NCBI GenBank assembly: GCA_039182125.1 | Contig: JBCDCH010000015.1 | Coordinates: 1 to 64,000 of the forward strand | Source of the DNA: Planctomycetota bacterium | Lineage (GTDB): Bacteria; Planctomycetota; Phycisphaerae; Tepidisphaerales; Tepidisphaeraceae | DNA length: 64,000 bases | Direction of reading: 5' to 3' | In this document: in pieces, positions 32,864-41,789 of the stretch | Position numbering within the stretch: the stretch's first letter is position 1 | Layout of the letters: every line of letters begins with the position of its first letter | Notes under the pieces: model-generated | Database searches by the model: none | Seen by the model: only the letters and a program-made list of their open reading frames with translations | What the model was told of the DNA's origin: nothing | Program-made: the position numbers and the translations under genes

Positions 32864-33511
32864 ATGGAGGATCCGCACGCAGACATCGAGGTGTTCACCG
32901 CCAACGCCGATCCGTCGAAAAGCAATGCACCGGTCCGGGCGGCGATCGTGGTACTCCACGGTCGAGGCGGCAGTGCACGCGACCTGCTCACCCTCACCCC
33001 CCAACTGCTCGACGGCCTCCCCGATGCACACGACGTTGCCGTGCTGGCACCGCAGGCTCACGACTACACGTGGTACCCGCACGGCTTCATGAAGCCCCGC
33101 GAGCAGAACGAGCCGTGGGCGACCTCGGCGTTGGCGGCGGTGGATCGGCTGCTCGCGAACTTGACGGTCGAGCGCACGGTGCTGCTCGGGTTTTCACAGG
33201 GGGCGTGCTTGGCGTGTGAGTACGCGGCGACCAGGCCGCGCCGGTACGCCGGGGTGGTCGCTTTCACCGGCGGGCTCATCGGCGAAACTCTTACGCCCTA
33301 CACCGGCGATCTTGCGGGCACCCCGGTGCTACTCACCACCGGCGATCCGGATCCGCATGTGCCGTTTAACCGGGTGGAAGTGACCGCCGAGGTGCTGCGC
33401 GACCTGACCGCCGACATGCAAGTGGAGCGTTATCCCGGCAAGCCGCACAGCATCAGTCGCGACGAGCTGCGCCTCGCCGCGGAGTTGATCGGCAGTGTGC
33501 TACACCCGTGA
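32864..33511 (+). CDS. Alpha/beta-hydrolase, phospholipase/carboxylesterase family
   Basis: A 215-aa serine hydrolase from ATG 32864 (GTG 32861 is possible). Features: VVLHGRGGSARDLL (oxyanion region), the nucleophile elbow GFSQGACLA, GDPDPHVPF with the acid Asp, and the catalytic His in YPGKPHSISRDEL. These match the YpfH/Est-like carboxylesterase group that also contains acyl-protein thioesterases. No signal peptide. Its 3' end overlaps the convergent rhamnosidase gene by 12 bases. Confidence 0.88.
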   Translation: MEDPHADIEVFTANADPSKSNAPVRAAIVVLHGRGGSARDLLTLTPQLLDGLPDAHDVAVLAPQAHDYTWYPHGFMKPREQNEPWATSALAAVDRLLANLTVERTVLLGFSQGACLACEYAATRPRRYAGVVAFTGGLIGETLTPYTGDLAGTPVLLTTGDPDPHVPFNRVEVTAEVLRDLTADMQVERYPGKPHSISRDELRLAAELIGSVLHP

Positions 33512-35659
33512 CACGCCATCGGGCAGTTCGACGACCACGTCACTGTCATCGACCTTCATCGCGATCTCGCCGCGCGGGTGCATCATGCGAACGTCGATGT
33601 TGACCACCTTCGGGTTGATCGAAACCTCCGCGAACCTCGGGGCGGCGGGGCGGACACCGGCGAGAGTCGTATGCACGTGGAGCAGCGGATGCGCGCTCCA
33701 TGCGTGGCAGTCGCTACGGGTCGGCTCGGGCCGCTCGGCGGTCGTGCGTAGGCCCAGCTCGCGCATCGCCGGCCAAGGCGCGAGCCGATCCAGCACCTCG
33801 CCGCCGCGGCCCAGTGCATGCAACGCCTCGAACACGTAGTGCATGAAGTAGAACGTCCCACGGTGGATTTCGCGGTCGCTCGGATCGAGCAACCGTCCGG
33901 CCCGTTCGGACTTCTCGCGATCGGTCCGGCTGCTGAGGATCGCATAGCACTGGGCGTGTTCGGAGAAACTGTCGTGCTTGATCGTGTCGGCCCAGCCGCC
34001 GACGGATTCGTCCCAATAGGTCGCGTCGATGACGGCCGAGAGGGTGGCGGCGTGTCGGTCGAGCCGGTCGGCCAGGGCGTCTTCACCGACGAAGCGTTCG
34101 AGGTCCGCCGCAAGGCCGAGGATGTAGACGAGTTGCCACTGGTTGATACCGCTGAGCGAACCGCCGGCCGCGCCCGGTGGGTTGCCCGTCGGCCACGCAC
34201 TCACCCAATCAACCCAGTTCCAACCACTCGGCCAATCGACGAGCCCGTCGTGCCGAAGGTTCGCGAGGAAGCGCTCGCACACCCCGCGCACCGTCGGCAT
34301 GCACTCACGCACCAGCGCCGGCTCGTCACGCCACATCAGAAAGTCGTGCAGCATCCCGATGTAGAACAACGAAAACTGCGGGATGACTTGCTCGTCCCGA
34401 TCGGGAAACCGCGCGCGGACCAACCCGTCCGGTGTGACCGATCGCGCGAACATCCGCAGCGCATGTCGGGCCAAGCGATCGTCGCCGGTGCACGCGTAGC
34501 TGACCAAGGCTTGAATACGCGTGTCGCCGACGTACTGCATCTGCTCGTAGTGCGGGCAGTCCATGTACGTCTCGTGGGCGCACATCTGCAGTGCGCGGAA
34601 GCACATCGGAAACGTCGCGTCGATGTCCGGGCGGACGGTTTGCGTGCTGCGCAGCTCGAGCGGGTAGCGCGTTTCAATGATGCCGAGCGACTCGATCGTG
34701 GCCGGGGCGTCGGCGGTTTCGATCACGACGCACCGATACCGACCGGCACTCCACCAGAGCGTCTGGTGCGTGACCGACTCTGCGCCGAGGCGCAGCGCCT
34801 GCCAACGGCCGCGAAACTGCATGCCGGTGACATTGTCGCGATGACGCTTGGCTTGGTCGGTGGGATTGATGAGCGCTTCCTGCCAGCCGATGTCGACGCG
34901 GGCTCCGAGCCCGGTGGCGATGGTGCGGTCGTAGCCGCAGACGTAGTCGCCGAGGTCGAGAAGCAAGCGAACGCGAGAGTGGGGCGGGACGGTCATCGGT
35001 ACGGCGTCATCGATCAACGCCTGCCACCTCGCGGTCTCGTCGGAAGACTCGAACGGCTCGTCGTCGGCCCGGTCGTCGACGTGTCGGACGATCTGCCGCG
35101 TCCACGGCACTTGCAGCATCGGCGGCAACGGGTCCGGCACAAGCGTCGGCGCTCCCCGCTCACCCCAACGGCCCAGCGGCGCTCCCGCCTCCGCCCAAGC
35201 CTCGACCGGTTTCCACGGCCCGTCCGCCGTCGTCGCGTCGAACCGCTCCAACCCGCCGGGGAACGTGACCGAGTACGGTGCCGACATCGGCGAGAACGTG
35301 TAACCGTTGAGCCGACGCGCCTGCCAGTCGGCGCTGCCCGTGTCACAGCCGTCAGCCTGCAAAACGAAACCATGCCGAAACGTCTGCTGCGCCTGTGGCG
35401 CGACCTCGTCTCGCAGCGACCAAACGATCGCCCGCAGTGCATGCACCTCTCGACCAACACGCACCGTGTTGTACGACCAGCGATCGACCGTCCCACGCGT
35501 CGGCCCTCGCGCGATCTCGACGTCGTCGGCGAACAGGACGAAACGCTGATCGGCCGAGACGTGCAGCGTGTCGATGTGCCGGTCGCAATCGAGCCGATAC
35601 TCGACCACCACGTCCGGCTCGGCATCGGGAAGCGCGATCCACTTGGCGGTCCAGTGCAT
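33500..35659 (-). CDS. GH78-like alpha-L-rhamnosidase
   Basis: A 719-aa protein from ATG 35659. An N-terminal beta-sandwich region (WTAKWIALPDAEPDVVVEYRLDCD..., DDVEIARGPTRGTVDRWSYNT) precedes an (alpha/alpha)6 barrel with the GH78-like segment YMDCPHYEQMQYVGDTRIQALVSYACTGD, and SGWNWVDWV, which contains candidate acidic residues. The C-terminal beta domain ends with LPDGVSRV. It would release terminal L-rhamnose or a related sugar. No signal peptide, so intracellular action on imported oligosaccharides is likely. The canonical catalytic Glu could not be fixed by eye. Confidence 0.75.
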   Translation of the reverse strand: MHWTAKWIALPDAEPDVVVEYRLDCDRHIDTLHVSADQRFVLFADDVEIARGPTRGTVDRWSYNTVRVGREVHALRAIVWSLRDEVAPQAQQTFRHGFVLQADGCDTGSADWQARRLNGYTFSPMSAPYSVTFPGGLERFDATTADGPWKPVEAWAEAGAPLGRWGERGAPTLVPDPLPPMLQVPWTRQIVRHVDDRADDEPFESSDETARWQALIDDAVPMTVPPHSRVRLLLDLGDYVCGYDRTIATGLGARVDIGWQEALINPTDQAKRHRDNVTGMQFRGRWQALRLGAESVTHQTLWWSAGRYRCVVIETADAPATIESLGIIETRYPLELRSTQTVRPDIDATFPMCFRALQMCAHETYMDCPHYEQMQYVGDTRIQALVSYACTGDDRLARHALRMFARSVTPDGLVRARFPDRDEQVIPQFSLFYIGMLHDFLMWRDEPALVRECMPTVRGVCERFLANLRHDGLVDWPSGWNWVDWVSAWPTGNPPGAAGGSLSGINQWQLVYILGLAADLERFVGEDALADRLDRHAATLSAVIDATYWDESVGGWADTIKHDSFSEHAQCYAILSSRTDREKSERAGRLLDPSDREIHRGTFYFMHYVFEALHALGRGGEVLDRLAPWPAMRELGLRTTAERPEPTRSDCHAWSAHPLLHVHTTLAGVRPAAPRFAEVSINPKVVNIDVRMMHPRGEIAMKVDDSDVVVELPDGVSRV

Positions 35660-35667
35660 CCGATAAT

Positions 35668-35692
35668 GTAGGGCAGGCACTGCCTGCCCTAC
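35668..35692. repeat. Perfect 11-bp hairpin (REP-D)
   Basis: GTAGGGCAGGC-ACT-GCCTGCCCTAC, a perfect inverted repeat with a three-base loop, overlaps the stop codon of the second metal permease and lies just upstream of the rhamnosidase start. It may end the metal-transporter transcript; no T-run follows on the minus strand. Confidence 0.7.
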
Positions 35693-37014
35693 GACGAAGC
35701 ACCTTGCTCGCGCGGAATCTTGCGGCCGTGCGGATCGACGGCCGGCGTGCCGACCTCGGCGTCGAGCTCCGCCTGCAACTCCGCATCGATCGCGTGTTCG
35801 AGACGCTCGGCGGAGTAATGCACATGGCCCGGCGGCAGGTCGGCGTTCTGCTCGAGGTACGTCTCCCACAATCGATGCGAGCGGATCAGGTCCGCCGCCT
35901 GCGAGCGGCCGTTCTTGGTCAGGGCAAGCTCATCGGTGGCGAGCAGTCCGTCGCGTCGGAGTCGGCCGTAGACCAGTCGGCTCGTGAGCGGGCCCATCGG
36001 TTCCATCGGGATCTCACGGGACTGCTCATCGCCGCGGTACAGGCGGGTCAGCACATCCTCCCGCGCGATGCGCAGCGAGAGGGCGGTGCGGTGGTAGAGC
36101 TTGGACACCAACCCGCGGCGCGGCCCGAAGAGTACCGCCGCGGCGAAGAACACACCCGTCGCCACGGCCATCATCGCCGCCGACGAGACGCTCTTGTACC
36201 CGAACGCCGCGGGGATCCACATCGCCGAGAGATGGCCCAGCGCCGCCGCCCCGATCGCGACGAGCACGGCGATGGCGATGAGCCGGGGCAGCCGGTCGGT
36301 GAGCATGCTCGCCGCGGCGGCCGGGACGATCAGCACCGCGACGACGAGGATGTTTCCGACCGCCTCGAACGACGCGACGGCCGTGGCTGCGACCAGCGTC
36401 ATTAGCGCGTAGTGCATCAGTCCGCTGCGAAAGCCGAGCGTGTCGGCCAGCGCCGGGTCGAAGCTCGTGAGCTTGAGTTCCTTGTAAAACACTAACACGA
36501 AGGCGGTGTTGAGCACGAGCATGATCCCCAGCGGCAATGCGGCCCGGGGCACGTCGATCCCCAGCAGTGGCACCGTCGAGAGCGGCGTGAACTCCAGCAG
36601 CCCGTAGAGCACGCAGCCCGGGTCGAGGTCCACCGCGTCCGCCGCCTGCACGATCATCACCAGGCCGATCGCGAACAGCGCGGTGAACACCACGCCGATG
36701 CTCGCACCCTCGTCGACCTTGCCTGCGCCGCGCACCCACTCGACGAGCAACGCCGTGAGAACACCCGCCGCCGCGGCACCGATGAACATCGTCAGGCTCG
36801 ATCGCTCGCCGCTGATGAGAAACGCCGCGGCCAACCCCGGCAAAATCGCATGGCTGATCGCGTCGCCCATCATGCTCATCCGCCGCAGCACGAGGAACAC
36901 ACCGACCAACGTGCAAGATACCGCGCACATCGCCCCGACCGCGATGGTCCAGCCGTCGATGTGGAGGTCGAAGGCGGCGAGGGGGAGAGCGACGGAGGGG
37001 AAAAGTGCAGTCAT
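35689..37014 (-). CDS. Metal ABC transporter permease with C-terminal DtxR-like domain (second permease)
   Basis: A 441-aa fusion. The first 280 residues are an ABC-3 (ZnuB/MntB/TroC) permease with about eight to nine membrane segments, including LVGVFLVLRRMSMMGDAISHAILPGLAAAFL and DEGASIGVVFTALFAIGLVMI. The remaining 160 residues are cytoplasmic and resemble the iron-dependent repressor family: a winged-helix-like part (GPLTSRLVYGRLRRDGLLATDELALTKNGRSQAADL), then HRLWETYLEQN and HYSAERLEHAIDAEL, with DPHGRKIP near the end. The same arrangement occurs in its partner permease. It could sense metal or DNA to gate transport. It starts four bases inside the previous gene. Confidence 0.88.
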   Translation of the reverse strand: MTALFPSVALPLAAFDLHIDGWTIAVGAMCAVSCTLVGVFLVLRRMSMMGDAISHAILPGLAAAFLISGERSSLTMFIGAAAAGVLTALLVEWVRGAGKVDEGASIGVVFTALFAIGLVMIVQAADAVDLDPGCVLYGLLEFTPLSTVPLLGIDVPRAALPLGIMLVLNTAFVLVFYKELKLTSFDPALADTLGFRSGLMHYALMTLVAATAVASFEAVGNILVVAVLIVPAAAASMLTDRLPRLIAIAVLVAIGAAALGHLSAMWIPAAFGYKSVSSAAMMAVATGVFFAAAVLFGPRRGLVSKLYHRTALSLRIAREDVLTRLYRGDEQSREIPMEPMGPLTSRLVYGRLRRDGLLATDELALTKNGRSQAADLIRSHRLWETYLEQNADLPPGHVHYSAERLEHAIDAELQAELDAEVGTPAVDPHGRKIPREQGASS

Positions 37015-38345
37015 CTCTGCACCTCCGTCGCTTCTGCAATCTCGTGTGGGCTCGCCAGCCGATCGTTCGCTTCGACCAGCCGTTCGAGTTCGGCGATCAT
37101 GTCCGCGTCGAGGACGTGTTCGATCATGTCGGCGTCACGGTCGACGTGGCTCGGGGCGATGTCGGCGAAGTTGATCAGGTAAGTTTCCCACAAACGGTGA
37201 TTGCGGACGAACCGTTCGGCGTCGCGTTGGCCGCGGTCGGTGAGGCGCATGTGGCCGTTGTCGAAAACGACCTGCCCGGCGCGCTCGGCCCAGCGGGCGC
37301 TGGCCCGCAGTCGGCCCAGGTTCCAACTCCGTCGCGGCTGCAGGTCGGTGAGCGCGATCGGCTCGCCAAGGGGTCGGCCTTCGAGGACTTCAAACGCCGC
37401 GCGGAGCAGGTGCTGCTTGGCGACGTTGCGTTTGAGTTCACGCTGACGCAGCATTCTCGGCACGACACCGTGCCGGAAGCCGAGCAGCATGCTCACCCCG
37501 AAGACCACGGCTGCGGCAATCACAATCATCGCGCCAGAGGGCAGGCGGGGCAGGGCGGCCGACGCGATCGTGCCGATGAGCGCGCTCACGCCGCCGATGA
37601 TCGCGGCGATGACGGCCATCGCCCCGAGCCGATCGGTCCAGAATCGCGCCGCTGCCGCGGGGATGATCAGCAGCGCGATCACGAGGATCAGCCCGACGGC
37701 CTGCAGCCCGGCGACGGTCACGCCCGTCACCAGCGCCATCATCAGCACGTCCAGCCCGACGACGGGCCAGCCGGTCGACTTGGCGAATGCGGGGTCGAAG
37801 CACAGCAGCTTGAACTCCTTGAACAGCAGTCCGCACACGACCAGCGAAACGATGCCGACCCCGGCGATGATCGCCACGTCGGCCGGAACCATGCTCGCGG
37901 TTTTGCCGTAGATGAACGACTCGAGCCCGGCGGCACTGCCGGTGCCGAGCTGTTGCACGATGCTCAGCAGCGCGATCCCCGCCCCGAAGAACACCGAAAG
38001 CACCACGCCCAGCGCGGTGTCCTGCTTGAGCGGTGTGTGGGCGGTGAGCACGAGGATGACGCCGACGCCGAGCACGCCGGTGATGGTCGCGCCCAGCAAC
38101 AGGATTGGCAGCGATTTGGCCCCGACCCCCATCGCCGTCGCTAGCAGGAACGCCATGGCGATCCCCGGCAATGTCGCATGCGCCAACGCGTCGCCCATGA
38201 GCGCCCGTTTGCGTAGCAACGTGAACGATCCGACCACCCCTGACGCGATGCCGAGCAACACCGTGCCGAGCACGACGATCCGCGTGTTGTGATCCTGCAG
38301 CGTGAGGACACGCAGCCAGGCGTCGAAGGTGGCGAGGGTCAGCAC
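37011..38345 (-). CDS. Metal ABC transporter permease with C-terminal DtxR-like domain (first permease)
   Basis: A 444-aa protein of the same build as its downstream partner: ABC-3 permease domain (SFTLLRKRALMGDALAHATLPGIAMAFLLA, QDTALGVVLSVFFGAGIALL) followed by a cytoplasmic DtxR/MntR-like region (WNLGRLRASARWAERAGQVVFDNGHMRLTDRGQRDAERFVRNHRLWETYLINFADIAPSHVDRDADMIEHVLD). His and Glu residues in the latter (HRLWE, DMIEH) line up with metal ligands of the repressor family. The two permeases would form a heterodimer. A 130-base gap containing an inverted repeat separates it from the ATPase gene. Confidence 0.88.
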   Translation of the reverse strand: MLTLATFDAWLRVLTLQDHNTRIVVLGTVLLGIASGVVGSFTLLRKRALMGDALAHATLPGIAMAFLLATAMGVGAKSLPILLLGATITGVLGVGVILVLTAHTPLKQDTALGVVLSVFFGAGIALLSIVQQLGTGSAAGLESFIYGKTASMVPADVAIIAGVGIVSLVVCGLLFKEFKLLCFDPAFAKSTGWPVVGLDVLMMALVTGVTVAGLQAVGLILVIALLIIPAAAARFWTDRLGAMAVIAAIIGGVSALIGTIASAALPRLPSGAMIVIAAAVVFGVSMLLGFRHGVVPRMLRQRELKRNVAKQHLLRAAFEVLEGRPLGEPIALTDLQPRRSWNLGRLRASARWAERAGQVVFDNGHMRLTDRGQRDAERFVRNHRLWETYLINFADIAPSHVDRDADMIEHVLDADMIAELERLVEANDRLASPHEIAEATEVQR

Positions 38346-38363
38346 GGCGCACCTCGCCTTCTT

Positions 38364-38464
38364 GTCATCCCGAGCGCAACCGAGGGGTCTAGCCTCGAAA
38401 GCCAGCCGGCTGAATAGAACGCTCGGCCTCCGCGGCCAGATCCCTCGGCTGCGCTCGGGATGAC
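38364..38464. repeat. Inverted repeat (REP-C) inside the metal-transporter operon
   Basis: Arms at 38364-38386 and 38442-38464 (starting GTCATCCCGAGCGCA and ending TGCGCTCGGGATGAC) are 23 bases with a single mismatch; a 55-base spacer lies between. This type of palindrome is dispersed in many bacterial genomes. It separates the ATPase gene from the first permease gene and may modulate distal expression. Confidence 0.85.
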
Positions 38465-38475
38465 GGAAGGGTCAC

Positions 38476-39268
<793 letters not shown>

Positions 39269-39279
<11 letters not shown>

Positions 39280-40228
39280 TCTGGCTGAGCTTTCCGTTCA
39301 AACCTTCTGCGGGCGCTTCGCCGCCGAGGGCGCGGGTGACGGTCGTGATGTTGTGGTCGAGCATGCCGACGTAGGTGCCCTCGTAAGTGCTGGCTGAGCC
39401 CATCGCGTCGCTGAAAAGCGAGCCGCCGATGACGACATCGTGGCCGCGCGACTTCGCGCCGTTGATCAACGCTTCGATGCTCTTCTGTGGCACGCTCGTT
39501 TCGACGAACACCGCCTGAATCTGTTGCTCGACGATCAGGTCGACCAACGCGTTGACCTGCTGCAAGCCGGCCTCGGATTCGGTCGAAAGACCCTGAACGC
39601 CGCGGACTTCCAAGTCGAACGCTCGCCCGAAGTACTGGAACGCGTCGTGCGACGTGATCATGATCCGCCGGTCGGTGGGGATGGTCGCGAGGGTGCGCGT
39701 CCCATACTCGCCGAGCGCGGCGACCTCGGCGCGGTAGGCCTCGGCGTTCGCGCGGTAGGCGTCGGTGTTGCTAGCGTCGTGGGCGATGAGCGTGGCTTCG
39801 ACCGCGTCGATCGCCGCAGTCCAGAGCTGCGGGTCCATCCAGATGTGCGGGTCGTCGCCGAGGAGCCGATCTTCGGACACCACTTCCGCGACGGCGATGG
39901 TCGGCTTGTCGCCGGCCGCCTGCTCGAGCAGCTCGGCCATCTTCCCTTCGAGCAGCAGGCCGTTGTAGAAAACGACGTCGGCGTTCTTGAGTGCCTTAGC
40001 GTCGTCGGAGGTCGCCCGGTACAGGTGTGGGTCGGTGCCCTCGCCCATGAGCACGGTGACATGGGCGTGTTCGCCGGCGACGTTGCGGGCGATGTCGCCG
40101 ACCATGCCGACGGTCGCGACGATCGTGTACTTGCCGTCATCGCTCGCCTGCTCGTCGCCGTTGCAGCCGATCATGCCCGCAAGAAACACGACCAGTCCCA
40201 GCACCTTCCAAACCCACGGTTGATTCAT
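39269..40228 (-). CDS. Metal-binding lipoprotein of ABC importer (ZnuA/TroA family)
   Basis: A 319-aa cluster A-I (TroA-type) binding protein with a lipoprotein signal ending LAGMIGC (Cys22). Metal-ligand regions: EGTDPHLYRAT, DDPHIWMDPQLWTAAID, SHDAFQYFGRAF and the C-terminal GSLFSDAMGS. It lacks the His-rich loop typical of many Zn-specific ZnuA proteins, which favours Mn or Fe. It is the first gene of a four-gene operon (binding protein, ATPase, two permeases). The start lies opposite the MntR-like regulator, with a palindrome between them. Confidence 0.93.
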
Positions 40229-40242
40229 ATATGGTTCTCCAA

Positions 40243-40260
40243 ACTTTGACTAATCAAAGT
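40243..40260. promoter_or_regulatory. Palindromic operator between metal-uptake operon and DtxR-type regulator
   Basis: ACTTTGA-CTAA-TCAAAGT, a perfect 7+7 dyad in the 68-base divergent intergenic region. It lies 15 bases before the binding-protein start and 37 before the regulator start, in the only AT-rich stretch nearby. Position and symmetry fit the target of the adjacent DtxR/MntR protein, giving joint repression by metal. Confidence 0.7.
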
Positions 40261-40296
40261 AGACATCGCCGGCGATCAAGTCAAGATGTTGTCGGC

Positions 40297-40968
40297 ATGG
40301 CCTCGACGACCGTGGAGGATTATCTCAAGCAGGTGTACCTCGCCGAGCGGGAGGGCGGGGGCGGTCCGCTGGTCGCGATGGGGGTGCTTGCGTCGGCGGT
40401 GGGCGTGACGCCGGGGACGGCGACGACGATGGTGAAGTCGCTGGCCGAGGCGGGGCTGTTGAACTACGAGCCGCGGGAAGGCGTGAAGCTCACCACCGCC
40501 GGGGCGAAACTCGCCCGGGGCGTCCTGCGGCGGCACCGGCTGGTCGAGCAGTTCTTGGTCGAGGTGCTCGGTTACGACTGGTCGGAGGTCCACGACGAGG
40601 CCGAGGTTCTCGAACACGCCGTTAGCGAAAAACTCCTCGAACGCATCGACAAGCTGCTGGGCCGGCCCGAAACCGACCCGCACGGCGACCCGATCCCCAA
40701 GCCCACCGACGGCCGACGACCTGAACGGTCGAAGCCGGTCGAGACCTTGGCCGACTGCTTGATCGATCAACCGTTGGTCGTGGCGCGGGTGCTGGACCAG
40801 TCGGCGGAGTTTCTGCGATTTCTCGAGCGAAGCGGGCTGACTCCGGGCGTCGGGCTGGAAGTTACCGAGCGGGAGGCCGAGGCCGAGGCGGTCGTGGTGA
40901 AGGTCGGCCGCAAACGCATCACGCTCGGCACCGCCGCCGCGGCGAAAGTGCAGGTCGATTCGCCGTAG
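40297..40968 (+). CDS. DtxR/MntR-family metal-dependent repressor
   Basis: A 223-aa regulator from ATG 40297. The N-terminal winged helix (STTVEDYLKQVYLAERE, VLASAVGVTPGTATTMVKSLAEAGLLNYEPREGVKLT) is followed by the dimerisation and metal-binding domain (HRLVEQFLVEVLGYDWSEVHDEAEVLEHAVSEKLLERIDKLLG) with Glu and His ligands, and DPHGDPIP. A C-terminal SH3/FeoA-like domain is present (GLTPGVGLEVTERE). It is divergent from the metal ABC operon and presumably represses it when Mn or Fe is plentiful. The permease C-termini share the HRLxE and DPHG-x-x-IP features of this protein. Confidence 0.92.
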   Translation: MASTTVEDYLKQVYLAEREGGGGPLVAMGVLASAVGVTPGTATTMVKSLAEAGLLNYEPREGVKLTTAGAKLARGVLRRHRLVEQFLVEVLGYDWSEVHDEAEVLEHAVSEKLLERIDKLLGRPETDPHGDPIPKPTDGRRPERSKPVETLADCLIDQPLVVARVLDQSAEFLRFLERSGLTPGVGLEVTEREAEAEAVVVKVGRKRITLGTAAAAKVQVDSP

Positions 40969-40975
40969 GCCCCAC

Positions 40976-41785
40976 CTACGGCAGCGTTTTGCCGTTGGGC
41001 AGTGTGATTGTTGGGAGCACCGCTTCGATCTTTTCCCGTTGCGGCTCATACATCGTGGGGAGCTTGAGCGTCGTGCCCGGCTCGTCCTCGTCGACGCCGA
41101 AGCCGGGGCCGTCGGTGGCGATCTCGAAGAGCACACCGCCCGGCTCGCGGAAGTAGATCGACGTGAAGTAGTCGCGGTCCATGACGGGCGAGACGTTCAC
41201 ACCGTGGCCGAGAAGGTGATCACGCCAATGCCGTTGTGTCTCGGGATTCTCGGTGCGGAAGGCGATGTGATGGATGACGCCGGCACCGAGCCGACCGGGA
41301 ACTCGACCATAGTCCGTGATAGATATCGTCTGGTCGTCGCTGAGGAAGTAGCAGGTTCCGTTTGAATCGCCTTCGTTGTCGGTTAGGCCAAGTTGTTCGG
41401 TCGCAAATGCGTTGCTCGCGTCGACATTTGCCGACTGCAAGTCTGCGTGCAACAACCGCGCGGGTCTCGCTACTGAGGCGTCAACTGCAATGCCATCGAT
41501 GTCACGTTCTGTCGTTGTCTGAGGCGTTGACAGTTTGAACCCAGTTGGCTGCCCCTTGCCGACCACGCCGGACTTGGCGCGGGGCCAAGCGAAGAATGTC
41601 ACGATGCTCCCGGGCGAGCCAGTCTCGTCGCCGTAGTAGAAGTGGTAGCTGCCGGGGTCGTCGAAGTTGACGGTGACCTTCACCAGCGTGAGGCCGAGGG
41701 TTTGCGTGTAGAAGTCGAGGTTGGCCTGGGCGTCACCGGTGATGGCGGTGATGTGGTGCAGGCCTAGCAGGGGGGGAGGCTTCAT
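40976..41785 (-). CDS. VOC-superfamily ring-cleaving dioxygenase (MhqO-like)
   Basis: A 269-aa glyoxalase/dioxygenase-fold protein. The N-terminal module has LLGLHHITAITGDAQANLDFYTQTLGLTLVKVTVNFDDPGSYHFYYGDE, and the C-terminal module VIHHIAFRTENPETQRHWRDHLLGHG...RDYFTSIYFREPGGVLFEIATDGPGF with the metal-binding His and Glu. Relatives (MhqA/E/O) act on hydroquinones or catechols. It is about 40-50 residues shorter than most of them. The middle (roughly 41330-41540) has markedly less GC-biased codons than either flank, suggesting a recombined or degenerating central part. It ends 7 bases from the regulator stop, convergent. Confidence 0.8.
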   Translation of the reverse strand: MKPPPLLGLHHITAITGDAQANLDFYTQTLGLTLVKVTVNFDDPGSYHFYYGDETGSPGSIVTFFAWPRAKSGVVGKGQPTGFKLSTPQTTTERDIDGIAVDASVARPARLLHADLQSANVDASNAFATEQLGLTDNEGDSNGTCYFLSDDQTISITDYGRVPGRLGAGVIHHIAFRTENPETQRHWRDHLLGHGVNVSPVMDRDYFTSIYFREPGGVLFEIATDGPGFGVDEDEPGTTLKLPTMYEPQREKIEAVLPTITLPNGKTLP

Positions 41786-41789
41786 GGTT

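Noticed and set aside
33818-35671. 617-codon plus-strand frame opposite the rhamnosidase
   Set aside because: Arg/Val-rich without domains; the minus strand carries the GH78-like signature.
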